A stretch of 64,000 nt of DNA from a virus. The number at the start of each line of letters is the position of its first letter. Position 1 is the first letter of the stretch. The notes below the pieces were generated by a model. That model had not been told where the DNA came from, made no database searches, and saw only the letters and a list, made by a program, of their open reading frames with translations. The stretch covers positions 1 to 64,000 of IMG/VR virus record IMGVR_UViG_3300035698_027145. One strand, written 5' to 3'. The translations under genes and the position numbers were made by a program. Of the stretch, positions 24,901-34,000 are shown piece by piece.

Positions 24901-25301
24901 GACCTTATGCAATAGATTTTGCTTATCCTAAGATCGGAGTAGGTATAGAAGTTGACGGTGCGATTTGGCATGAAAGAGAAGATTTTAAACAAAGAGATTT
25001 ACAAAGAGATCAAAAATTAGCAAATGTTGGGTGGAGAGTGCTAAGATTTAATGAAGATTCGGTTAATGAAAATATTGATGCCGTTAGAGATACAATTATT
25101 AAACATATAGCAGATGCAAGCAAAAGTAAAAAAGCAGCAGAAAGTAAGGAGCTGATTAAAACAGCTTCAACAGATGAAGCATGGATGAACCCCTTGTATG
25201 AATATTGTCTTTCCAAAGGAAAGATAGGATGCAGTAGAGAATCTCTTCCATACGGACAAATTCTTTATATAGGGAATATTAATAATGGAGAAACTACATA
25301 A
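21936..25301 (+). CDS. portal protein with intein and C-terminal nuclease-like domain
   Basis: The 1121-residue precursor has a portal core in ~60-384 and ~743-870 (QWSRFYYMNEPKVAAGVDFY, MLQRLFTVLAYKT, ILDGLMLNQAI, then NRIQTLMQMYDKGMVS), the dodecameric ring for DNA passage. A zinc-ribbon-like insert (ECPTCGGAGRTQDGEIC) lies near 167-183. An intein occupies 385-742. After the core a Gly/Met-rich linker (~855-930) leads to a DUF559/Vsr-like PD-(D/E)XK domain at ~960-1075: YAIDFAYP, GVGIEVDGAIWH, RDLQRDQKLANVGWRVLRF. The end has LIKTASTDE, a KTA motif. After splicing it is 763 residues, longer than typical portals because of the added domain. Confidence 0.88.
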   Translation: MAKFIMADNTPQNKRRMIAASGGYSAPDDSKKIHKSGLAHSMTVSVPITKNSQFAGSAAGVAMPQPMFFSPLHTPQNWQIASRRREIMQWSRFYYMNEPKVAAGVDFYSNFSMNGFKLECKSKKVLKFYERLVEKLDLSEKLNAVSHEYFLIGDVFPFAEIECPTCGGAGRTQDGEICNHPDGTFKSIKLMNPDYLEVRDAPIASCPEYYLVPDEELKMVVQRQEPKSIYDKLPPSLIAAVQSGNPIRLSDRSISHLKHNASDYGTYGTSMLQRLFTVLAYKTKIMTANWIVAERLILPVRVVKVGDKDRPATDTDLTDVQNQLSAVANDPNLTIVTHHAFEYEWFGASGKIHNITQEVEQIGKEILDGLMLNQAILNGEMAGYCLSEDTLTLTDSGFKHYWDIHETKDKIACYNSDTKKIEYHLPYEKVVYDYEGEMVHFNTDKIDILVTPNHRMWSAKRGSDKFEIIRAEDVRSRAKFIGAIDGYEGEYIPYVEIGEKQYNVYDFCKLVGYYVSEGWVSKENRKNRTKKYTTVSIGQSVNGKAREDIDGLFDDMFDTHYDNDNEIHVYKPELADYLRTNFGSGAINKKLSSFVKNLSTECLEIILDAMVNGDGCIHNHIGENRKVSGTSYYTSSEQLANDFAEIAFKCGYITKIRKVSKKNNSKKYFNKTGHQYKTNHQQYVVYISKGFKGRTPTLHSKSEKYAGKEITRVPYNGKIYCFSVPYEKFVTMRNGVVTIQGNTSAQVGIEVLIRRLDNWRNKLKSWVEKNIFEPVAMMQGFIDEEESQYINETVYLYPKLTWNDLQLRDKTNRIQTLMQMYDKGMVSAQTVLEEMDLDYDSEVEKIREEQLMAQANGQVAGMDGGGDAMGGAPMGGGPMGGDMGGMPGMEGAPGAEMGGMPGGDMGGGMGGAPMGGAPGGMGAAASGEMPIIGKRGSKNKQQEEEEQAPPPQMIKLTKLEQKMFRTLSAMDTPQDLFAQYQVKVPGEARPYAIDFAYPKIGVGIEVDGAIWHEREDFKQRDLQRDQKLANVGWRVLRFNEDSVNENIDAVRDTIIKHIADASKSKKAAESKELIKTASTDEAWMNPLYEYCLSKGKIGCSRESLPYGQILYIGNINNGETT
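23088..24161 (+). mobile_element. intein with LAGLIDADG endonuclease in the portal gene
   Basis: The intein spans residues 385-742 (358 residues). It starts with Cys1 (CLSEDTLTLTDSGFK, block A), has block B with TPNH, two LAGLIDADG helices (LVGYYVSEGWV and LDAMVNGDGCI) and block F (GKIYCFSVPYEKFVTMRNG), and ends VVTIQGN before Thr+1. The penultimate residue is Gly instead of the usual His, so splicing chemistry may be slower or assisted by another residue. The flanks (NGEMAGY and TSAQVGIEVL) join into a smooth portal sequence. Confidence 0.92.
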
Positions 25302-25746
25302 GTTTTCTGGCAGACAGAGGATAAAAGACAGAGGGATAGAATGGAAAGAGTTTTATCATGAAAGATCTCAAAGATTAAAAAAGAGATTTGATAAACAGAT
25401 AGGTCCATTAGCTTATATAAGATGGGAAGGTCATGACTATACGACTGACTCAGATTATTTTATTATTATGGGTCCATCTTTAACCAAAGAGGGTAAGAAG
25501 AAATTCTTTGCAGGCATTAAAAAATTGCCTGACGATCCTAAAGCTAAGATTTATGCTCCTGCTGGTGAGTACTTCACTAGTTCAGTGGCAGCACTTAGCC
25601 ATGCCTCAGACAAATGGGCTATACCATTTCCTAAGGGTGCGCCCAACTACACAGTAGATCAACATTTAGCTCCAATAGAGATTCCCCGTCACGTTAAGGG
25701 TAGTAGTAATAAAATTATTATCCAAGCAAAAAAACCTTTACTTTAA
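25285..25746 (+). CDS. hypothetical protein after portal
   Basis: The 153-residue basic protein overlaps the portal end by 17 bases. It contains helices at the start (QRIKDRGIEWKEFYHERSQRL) and an alpha/beta-looking body with YIRWEGHDYTTDSDYFIIMG, GIKKLPDDPKAKIYAPAGEYF and a hydrophobic end. Position suggests a head or neck component. No family recognised and no tag. Confidence 0.6.
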   Translation: MEKLHKFSGRQRIKDRGIEWKEFYHERSQRLKKRFDKQIGPLAYIRWEGHDYTTDSDYFIIMGPSLTKEGKKKFFAGIKKLPDDPKAKIYAPAGEYFTSSVAALSHASDKWAIPFPKGAPNYTVDQHLAPIEIPRHVKGSSNKIIIQAKKPLL

Positions 25747-25791
25747 AATATAGAGGATTTTTTTTATTAATTTAGAAATGAAAGAATAACT

Positions 25792-25986
25792 ATGAAGATT
25801 ATAAAAACAAAAAATTATAAAGAGTCACAGATGGGTATGGGTGATGGGGAGCAGACTAACGATTCTAAAGTTAGAGAGCTTATTGCCCAAGGGATGGATG
25901 TAGGAATGGCTGTTAGAGCTGTTTATCCTGATTTACAGCCTATTCAAGTCGAAGAGTTAAAAAGTTATTATTCACAAGGAGTATAG
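25792..25986 (+). CDS. tagged small protein
   Basis: The 64-residue protein starts MKIIKTKNYKES and continues with a short helix pair (SKVRELIAQGMDVGMAVRAV, then IQVEELKSYYSQ). It opens a run of seven MKI-tagged or small genes with short spacers up to the protease gene. The body may be a UBA-like or helix-turn-helix mini domain. Function unknown. Confidence 0.6.
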   Translation: MKIIKTKNYKESQMGMGDGEQTNDSKVRELIAQGMDVGMAVRAVYPDLQPIQVEELKSYYSQGV

Positions 25987-25991
25987 ATATA

Positions 25992-26159
25992 ATGCTTAAA
26001 TGCGGTCAAAAAGATAATGAAAAATATACGTTTGGTGTAAGAAAAGATCAAATCGAAGAACCTAAGAAGAAAGAAGATAGTAAGATTTGTTGCAGTTCAT
26101 GCGGAACTTGTCTTACTAAGAGATCAAGTTTCTGTCCTTCTTGTGGGGAAAAAATATAA
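25992..26159 (+). CDS. 55-residue zinc-ribbon protein
   Basis: This short gene starts at ATG 25992, five bases after the previous stop, and stops directly before the next ATG. The N-terminal half is hydrophilic and the C-terminal half is a compact zinc ribbon (ICCSSCGTCLTKRSSFCPSC), like double-Cys zinc ribbons in transcription or replication proteins. It lacks the MKI tag carried by its neighbours. Confidence 0.6.
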   Translation: MLKCGQKDNEKYTFGVRKDQIEEPKKKEDSKICCSSCGTCLTKRSSFCPSCGEKI

Positions 26160-26612
26160 ATGAAAATTATAAAGACTAAAAGATATGCAAACACTTTCGA
26201 AGGATATGATCCATATAAAGTTGATTTTGGAAAAGAAAGAGAGAAAGCAAAAGGCATGGAAACAGAGTCTTTATTTGGAGCTTTGAAAGATGCTATTGAA
26301 GCATCTCAGACTAGTGTTAATGAAGGAAAGTATTATGATCAGGCATCTGTCTATAGAAGAGAACTAGAGAACAGAGGGATATCTATTATACAGCAAAACG
26401 AAAAGATACAAAAAATGCCAAGTCTGCATACTGATCCTAATGATTATCTGAAATGTAATATTTGTGGTCAAACAAAACATTGGGAAGAGTTTAGTCAAAA
26501 TAATGAAATGTGTAATGAATGTATTGAGAGCGAAGGTGACGAGCAAAGAGCAGGTAAGGCATTTATGGATTCAGGAGAATATCAGAATTATCCAGAACTT
26601 GGAGATAGATAA
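26160..26612 (+). CDS. tagged zinc-finger protein
   Basis: The 150-residue protein begins MKIIKTKRYANTF, then a helical stretch (ESLFGALKDAIEASQTSVNEGKYYDQASVYRREL is split over ~38-70) and a zinc finger near 97-121 (KCNICGQTKHWEEF and MCNEC). The stop overlaps the next start (TAATG). It shares only the tag with its neighbours. A packaged nucleic-acid-binding protein is plausible but unproven. Confidence 0.6.
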   Translation: MKIIKTKRYANTFEGYDPYKVDFGKEREKAKGMETESLFGALKDAIEASQTSVNEGKYYDQASVYRRELENRGISIIQQNEKIQKMPSLHTDPNDYLKCNICGQTKHWEEFSQNNEMCNECIESEGDEQRAGKAFMDSGEYQNYPELGDR

Positions 26613-26920
26613 TGAAAATTATAAGAACAGCAAATTATGAGAAGATGGCTTCCCAAGATTATATTTATCTTGTTCAAGATCCGTCAGATGGTTCTGTTAA
26701 CGTGTATAACTATAAGGAAAATAATGATAGCGGGTCAGTCCGCTTTGGTCTTATGGATAATATGTTTATAGATTCTGTAAATTCTATAGAAGAGGCAAAA
26801 ATAAAATATCCAAATGCAGAAGTAGGAACTCATAAATTGAAAGCTGATCCTATGTCTTCATTTGCTCCTAGTGATTTTGATCCAGGCTATGCAGGCGAAC
26901 GTTGGGACGATGATTATTAA
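26612..26920 (+). CDS. tagged hypothetical protein
   Basis: The 102-residue protein starts MKIIRTANYEKMAS. The body looks like a small beta sheet domain (DYIYLVQDPSDGSVNVYNY, then SVRFGLMDNMFIDSVNSIEEA) with an acidic, Pro/Asp-rich tail. The first 29 bases are identical to those of the next tagged gene apart from the end, showing that the tag was copied at DNA level. Confidence 0.6.
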   Translation: MKIIRTANYEKMASQDYIYLVQDPSDGSVNVYNYKENNDSGSVRFGLMDNMFIDSVNSIEEAKIKYPNAEVGTHKLKADPMSSFAPSDFDPGYAGERWDDDY

Positions 26921-26945
26921 TAGATATATCTAATAAGGAATTATT

Positions 26946-27347
26946 ATGAAAATTATAAGAACAGCAAATTATGATGAGAACTGGTCTCAAAGAGCAAAAA
27001 TGGATTTAGCTAATGACCTGTTAGACTGGCATGGTGGTCAGAGTTCAGGACTATATAGTGTTGGGTCTAGTTGGCTTTCAGGGAATATGGAAGTTCCTGA
27101 GGAGAATATACAATTAGCTCTGTCAGAGTTAGAAGATCTTATTAATAGAAAAGTCAATTATCCTGAAACTATGGGAGATAGAGAAATTAGTCAGTTGAAA
27201 GAAATAAAACAAAAACTGGCTCAATTAACTACTAATGAGATAGCACATACAGATAGTGATATGAAATATGATGAGGGAACTTATCGTGCAGATTATGGAT
27301 TCCCAGATACTCCTATGGGGTTGGAAGATGATAATCCTATATATTAA
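26946..27347 (+). CDS. tagged hypothetical helical protein
   Basis: The 133-residue protein starts MKIIRTANYDENWS and contains amphipathic helices (RAKMDLANDLLDWHGG, IQLALSELEDLINRK, ISQLKEIKQKLAQL). The tail is acidic. It is preceded by AAGGAATTATT, the same leader found before the minigene at 27798, so leader plus tag form a repeated cassette. Confidence 0.6.
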   Translation: MKIIRTANYDENWSQRAKMDLANDLLDWHGGQSSGLYSVGSSWLSGNMEVPEENIQLALSELEDLINRKVNYPETMGDREISQLKEIKQKLAQLTTNEIAHTDSDMKYDEGTYRADYGFPDTPMGLEDDNPIY

Positions 27348-27359
27348 TAAGGAAATATA

Positions 27360-27785
27360 ATGAAAATTCTTAAAACAGCAAATTATAAAAAAAGAATAAA
27401 AACAGCGGCTGTGAATATGCCTGCTCCTTGGAATGAGGATCTTGGAACTAATGATAAAGTACCAGCAAGCTGGGAAATATGCGATCAATGCCGTGGAACG
27501 GGAGGAAGCAGCGCTCATCTAGGGGAAATTAGTGATGAGGCTAGGGCAGAGATGATGATGGAAGATGATCAGCAGGGAGGAACAGAGTGGAGTTCTTATA
27601 TGGGTGGAGCAATGGATAGACCATGTGAATCTTGTGATTCAACAGGAAAAGTTCTTGAAATGAATTGGGATTGGATTGAACAAAATGCTACACCTGAACA
27701 AATACAAGTTCTAGAAGACCAGAACGAATATCAGCAAGAAGAAGCATGGGAACAAAAGATGAGAGAACAGGGTAGAGAATTTTAA
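27360..27785 (+). CDS. tagged DnaJ-type zinc-finger protein
   Basis: The 141-residue protein begins MKILKTANYKKRIKTAA, with two KTA motifs. Two CxxCxGxG-like repeats (CDQCRGTGG near 41-49 and CESCDSTGK near 89-97) resemble the DnaJ cysteine-rich zinc domain, which binds unfolded protein or acts in RNA-linked proteins. There is no J domain. A long acidic helical tail follows. AAGGAAATATA precedes the start. Confidence 0.65.
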   Translation: MKILKTANYKKRIKTAAVNMPAPWNEDLGTNDKVPASWEICDQCRGTGGSSAHLGEISDEARAEMMMEDDQQGGTEWSSYMGGAMDRPCESCDSTGKVLEMNWDWIEQNATPEQIQVLEDQNEYQQEEAWEQKMREQGREF

Positions 27786-27797
27786 TAAGGAATTATT

Positions 27798-27887
27798 ATG
27801 AAAATTATAAGAACAGCAAATTATAAAAAAAGAATGAAGAAGGCAGAACAAGGTTGTAGAGAGTGCAGCGGAAATGATATTATTTGA
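27798..27887 (+). CDS. 29-residue tag minigene
   Basis: Leader AAGGAATTATT and ATG at 27798 start MKIIRTANYKKRMKKAEQ, followed by GCRECSGNDII and a stop. The DNA is nearly the same as the start of the gene at 27360 for about 40 bases. It codes little more than the tag plus one CxxC, so it is either a truncated relic of a tagged zinc protein or a free tag peptide. The next gene starts inside it at 27874. Confidence 0.5.
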   Translation: MKIIRTANYKKRMKKAEQGCRECSGNDII

Positions 27888-28083
27888 AAACAATAAAAGT
27901 TCTAATAATATGTCTGATATAGAGATAGAAAATAGAGCCAAAAGGTGGCTTAATTTTCTCTACGAAGGCACTGAATTGGAAGAATCTTCTCAAAAAATAG
28001 TTATTGGAAAAATTATAGAAAAAATAAAACAGTTGAAAGAAATAGAATTTAGAAATGAGTCTGCTAATAAGGAAATAATATAA
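27874..28083 (+). CDS. small helical protein before protease
   Basis: The 69-residue protein is hydrophilic and helical (IENRAKRWLNFLYEGTELEE, then IVIGKIIEKIKQLKEIEF). Its start overlaps the minigene end; an alternative start is ATG 27910. Its stop overlaps the protease start (TAATG), so it is coupled to protease translation. Function unknown. Confidence 0.5.
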   Translation: MILFENNKSSNNMSDIEIENRAKRWLNFLYEGTELEESSQKIVIGKIIEKIKQLKEIEFRNESANKEII

Positions 28084-31000
28084 TGGCAATGTATAAAAGA
28101 GCAACATTTTCACATAAGTGTAAAGTAACTGCTTTGAATAAACCAAAAGGAGAAGGTTGGGATATCTATGATCTTCCTAATCAAATTAAAACTGCCTCTA
28201 CTACTGTAGAAGGAGAAGATTTGAATGGTTTTGATCTTAAACAAGCAACTACTGATCACCCAGATCATCTTTACATTAAAGTTTTTGCGATTAAAAAAGA
28301 TGAACCTAATGATAATGGAGACGCTTTCTGCGAAGCAGAACTTAAAACAGCAGCTCCTTCATTCGTTGGTGTTCCACTCTTTACTAATCACCAAAATGAT
28401 GATGTAGAAAAAGCAAGAGGAGAATGCGTTCACTCTTGGTACGATCAAGAAGAAGGTGGTATCTATATTATAGGAAGAGTTGATAAGATTGCTTATCCTC
28501 GTCTTGCAAGAGGTATAGAAGAAGGATATATAACAGGCTGTTTTCCCCCAGATGCTCCAGTTCTCATGTCCGATGGAACAGAAAAAAGTATTTGTGACAT
28601 TGAAGACGGTGATGAGGTTATCTCTGGAAAGGGAAATATTAAGAAAGTTTTAGGAATAAGGCAAAGAGGATATAACTATCCTATTGTTTCTATTCAATTA
28701 GAAGGAAATAAACAGCCATTAGTTTGCACTTCTCATCATAATCTTATGGTTTATAGATTACCAGAGCTGTGTGCATGTGGGTGTGAAGAAGAATTAGTTC
28801 TCAAAAAAGATAAGAGAATAACGTCAAAAACTTTTAATAGAAAATTTAGAACAGGTCATAACTTAAGGGGAGAGTCTGAAGAATTTAACCATGAGTATAT
28901 TCAAAAGATAAAAGCTTGCGAACTAGAAGATGGTGATTTTTTAGTTGAGCCAAAATTTGTTGATGAGAGTTGCGATGATTATGTTACAGAAAATGAGGCT
29001 TTTTTAATTGGTTTGTTTTTGGCTGAAGGAAGTTTTGAAAAAAGAAAAGGAATTAGACATTCTGCCATATTTAATTTTGCTCATACAGAAAGAGATACTT
29101 TAGCATTTCAATGTGAAGAAAAATTAAAAAAAGCATTTGCTACTCATAGAAATGGCCCTACAACTAATTATTATCCTGGAGCATCTCAAACAAGAGTTAA
29201 TTTATATGGGAAAGATATCGCTGATTGGTTTTATGATAGATGTGGAGAATATAGCGATGGGAAGATTTTAAATGAAAAATTAATGAAGTTAGGTAAAGAA
29301 AAAACTTCTTCGTTATTGGCAGGTTTTATTGAGGGAGATGGGTATAAAGTTAAAGAAAAATATTATGGATTTGGAATAGTTTCTTCTAATTTAACAAGCC
29401 AGCTTAGATTATTGTTTGAAAAAATAGGGGTAAGAACGAATTATAAGGTGATTACAGAAGATAATGGGAGATGGGGATATAAGCCTGTTCATGAGGTTAC
29501 TTTTGGCAAGACCACTGTTCCCGATTTATTTTGGGATAGATTAATATACAAAAAAGCAGAAAAGGCAAAGGCGAAAGCAGCGTCATGGCACAGTTTGGAA
29601 GATTATACTCTTAGAAGAGTGAAGGAAATTAAAGAAATAAATTATGATGGAATAGTTTATGACATAGAGGTTGAGGATGATCACACTTATTGCGTGAATC
29701 ATATAGCAGTGTCTAACACATCAATGGGATGCTCTGTAGAAAATTCTATTTGCTCTGTATGTCATAACAATGCACATACAGCAGATGATTATTGTTCTCA
29801 CGTAGCAAATAGAAAGAACAGAAAGTATACAGGAGATCTCAAGTGTTCTTATCATAATAGTCCAACAGATAAACAGGATAAATGTCCTGTTTGTCATAGC
29901 ACATCAGATGATGCTAAAACTCTTAAACACTCAGAGCAGGCAATCTTTGAACACAACTATGGTCTTAAGTTTATTGAGAATAGTTTTGTAGTTAATCCTG
30001 CATGTCATGATTGTGGAGTTAGATGTATCCTACATGCCCCTACAGTAGAGAGCAAAGTAGCATCTTTCCAGAATACAGTTTCTAACCTCGTTAAAGAGGC
30101 TCACCTTAAAGAGGGAGACTCAGCACTTGAAGGGTTTATTACTAGACTTGGTGGAATGAATGAACTTCAGTCTATTAAGAATAGCATGGACGAACTTGAG
30201 AAGGTGACTAAGAGCATGTTGAAACAGAAGGAAAACATCTCAATGGAATACGTTAGCCAAATTGTTAAGGCTATGTCGGATATTCAGGAGTTCTATGATG
30301 AGTTGATAGAGATGGGATATGGGGCTTTGCCTTCTCCTCCTGTGATGGGAGCAGATGATAGTCCTCCATTAGTAGCAGAACAACCTCAAGCAGCTATGCC
30401 ACCAGAGCAGATGGCAGCTCAACAAGCACCTCCTCAGCCAGGTGGAAGTCAAACTTCTGATCTGGGAGGATTAGGAAATATCACTTTGCCTAAAAATTCT
30501 TCAAGAAAAATAGAGGAATTTTCTAAAATAAGTGGAAATCTAATAAATAAAGTAACCTCTCTGGAAGAGAGTCTACGTGAATTGAATAAAAATATTAATT
30601 CCAAATTAAATATAGGAGCAGAAATGGCTACTGACAAGAAAAATACAAAAGTGGCGGCTAGCACTGATAATCTTGAACTGATTACCGAAAAACAGCTTAT
30701 GAAGGAAGAAGAGTCTCTTCATCCAAGAACAGGCGAAGTTTATGAAGGTATCACAGAGAGTAAAGAGCAGATTGGTGGATCAGAGCGAAGCAACGATACC
30801 ACATCAAGTAGCCCACAAATTCGTGGTGGAACTTATGAAACTACTACAGAAGATCAACTAAAGACTAAAAGTGCTTTAGGTGAATCTGTTATTCACTTTA
30901 ATGAATATCCAGATGTCATTACTGAGAAACAGTGGGACGATTTTAGTAGAGATGTTGCTGGTGAACTTCCAGATGACTATACTGAATCTATTACTCAGGC

Positions 31001-34000
31001 TCAGATTAGAGAACTTCTTAGCAATCATAAGTATATAGGTAATGTTGAGACTATCACTGAGGATCAGTTGAGAAGTATAGATATGACTGATGGCTTGAAG
31101 AGATGGGCTAACAAAAGTTATTCTGTATCACTAGTTAAAACTGCTTCTCTTGTTATAGCAGATATGATTTCTACATATCGCAAATCTCCATTAGAGATTA
31201 AAAAAATAGCTTCTATTATCTCTGATGATCAGGCTATGAAGTCTAAAGTATCTTTCTTGTCTGTTCTTAATTCTCTTCCTCATAAAAAGGATAGTAGACA
31301 GACAGTTGCTTCTAATGCTTCGTATTTTGCAAAAACAGCTTCACAAAATGGTTTGTCAACTGTTGATGCTTTAATTTTGACAGCAGCTTCACATGGCCAG
31401 TTCGGAATGAGAGCAGAAGATGTTCTTGATACTATTGCTCATGTCATCAATAGCGAAACTCAGATGGTAAAGGTCAATTCAATAGTAGCAAGTAAAATGA
31501 ATAAAGTATCAGATGATAATGTTGTTACTAAGTCATCTGCATTTGATTCTGCTATTAAAGAACTTGATAAACCTAAAGATGGTAAATATCAACTAAGAGC
31601 AACGATGGAAGATATTGGCGCTCCTATTACTGATAAGGTTGCATTCGTTGCTGGCGTAAAGAAATTTGCTCAGGAAATGATAGATGATGAATCAGTAGCA
31701 GCAGCAGTTATCAAAATTGAAGTTGGAGATAGTGGAGAGTTAATTATAGATATCCAAGATGGTGCTGAGGAAGAAATCGTTCCTGATGACATCGGTGATG
31801 TTATTGAAGGCCCAGTTGAAGATATAGATGCTGATATTAATGGCGATGAGGTTGGATGTCCATTCGAAGAAGATGGTTTGGAAGAAGATGGTTTGGAAGA
31901 AGAGACTAAAGATGCTAGAATGCCAGGTGCAGAACAAGGTGGAATGCAACAAGGCAATGTAATGGCAGCAGCTAAAAAAGAAATTAAAAAGACTGCTCAG
32001 ATGATGGGTGGTGAAATGGGTGGTCAAGCTGGTGCGGCTCAGGCTCCTGGTGCTGGTGCAGGAATGCCAGGAACTCCAGGTATCGGCGCTCCTCCAATGG
32101 AGAACTTTACAGATGAGGCAGGAATGGGTGAGGAAGAAGGCGGACTCGAAGATAATCTTGAGCCACTCCCTCCAGGATCTATTTGCCCAGTTTGTGGTAG
32201 TGATGATGTTAATGTTCTTGATGGCAAGGGTCAATGTGGCAATTGTGGTTCAGAGATGACTTATAAGGTAGAAGTTAACGTTACTAAGTGGCAAGGTGTT
32301 ACTCCTGACGAAGACGGTGGAGATGAAGATATCGAAGAAGGTTTTGAAGGAGAAGGTTTTGAAATGCCAGGTGGAGAAGAAGAACTTGGAGCAGCTCCAG
32401 GTGGTATGGAAATGGAAATGGGCGAAATGCCAGCAGCCGCTTCCGTTACTAATAATAGAGAAGTTAAATTTGCAACGACTATAAAAATTAAGCCTGAAGC
32501 AGTTAAAAAGGTAGCAGCAGCAAAACTTAAAGTTGGTTCATATAGTCCTGCAACAGGTTCATCTAATACTGTAGACCTTGGAGATGGCAATCACATCTGC
32601 TTGGATACAGGAACAAAGTATAAAGTTGCCTTCATGACATCTAAAGACGGCAAGCAAGTATATGGTCAGTGGGAATGGGTTCCAAGAACTGCATCAGCAA
32701 TCTGCCCATCTTGTGACAGAGCAAAAGCAAAATTCGTTAAAGCTCTTTCAAGTGTTAACTTGACATCAGCGAGCTTTGATAAGATGGAACTTAAAGATCA
32801 AGTTGAAACAATTATTAAGCTTAAACAATCTGGTTCTTTGCAGACTATCAAAACAGCAAGCAAAGAAGGATCAGTTATTGCAGATTATAAATTGGCATAC
32901 GGTGGATACGGCAAGAGCTTCCCAATCGAATCTTGTATTGAAAAACTTGCAAGACGTTTTGGTGAAAATGCTTTGTGCTTGAGTGGTCCAGATGAGGGCA
33001 AGCCTCTTGCAGCATCAGTATGCAATAGACTTAAGAAGGCAGACGTTTATACAACAAAGATCGCTACTAGATTAGCTGACAACTGGAGTGATTGTGATGG
33101 AGACGAAGAGTGTATTACCCATCAGATCCGTTCAGGATATAGCTTAAGACAAGCAGCAGAAGTTTGCTCTACTCTTAAGGTAGCTATAGCAGAAGGTGAA
33201 GATTTCTTAGCAGATGGATTAGCAGGAGAAGAAGAGTTTGATGGCACTCCTGATAATGATCCAGATGTTCCTGTAGTAGAAGAAGTTGATCCATTCGAAG
33301 GAGATATGGGTGATGACATCGGTGGTGGAACAGTTACTCTTGAACTTCCTATGGAAGTTGTAGAGCAGTTAGATGCTCAGCTTGATGTTGCTTTGGGTGA
33401 GAATCCAGCAGAAGAAGATCACCACGATGATTTAGATATGAATGGTGAAGCTGATATAACTGAAGATCCATTAGGTGATGATCTTGGTGGAGATCTTGGT
33501 GAAGCTCCTGTCGAAGAAGCTATCGGCCCAGGCGACCTAGACGAGACAAAAGACATGGCAATGCCAGCAACTGCAAACCCAATGGGTGGAGAAATGAAAC
33601 CTGCTGAAGACCCAGGAATGGGTGGAGAAGTTGGTGCAGATGGATCGACTCCAGACCAAGGAATGGGTGGAGAAATGAAAGATGTAACACCAGGCGTTTC
33701 AGAATTTTCACAAAATGTTCAGAATAATAAAGGAAATTTGGGACAACCTCAGAATAGTATTACAGTTAATGGGCAACCTGTAGGTGGGAACCCAATGACA
33801 GCGGAAACTGTAATGGAAAATAATGTTGGAAAGGTTGGCAAAACACAAATGGATCTTTCAGGTGTAATAGCGGCTATAAATAAAACTGCTGGGGAAAAAG
33901 AAATTTCTCAGTCTAAAGCTCAGGACTCAAGCGATATCGGAACCTATACAGCAGGTGAAGGTGGAAGCCAAATGGGTCATGAGTCTGATACAATTAGAAC

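Noticed and set aside
31740-32234. 164-codon antisense frame inside the giant protease-scaffold gene
   Set aside because: Low-complexity complement of Gly/Glu-rich codons, no start signal.
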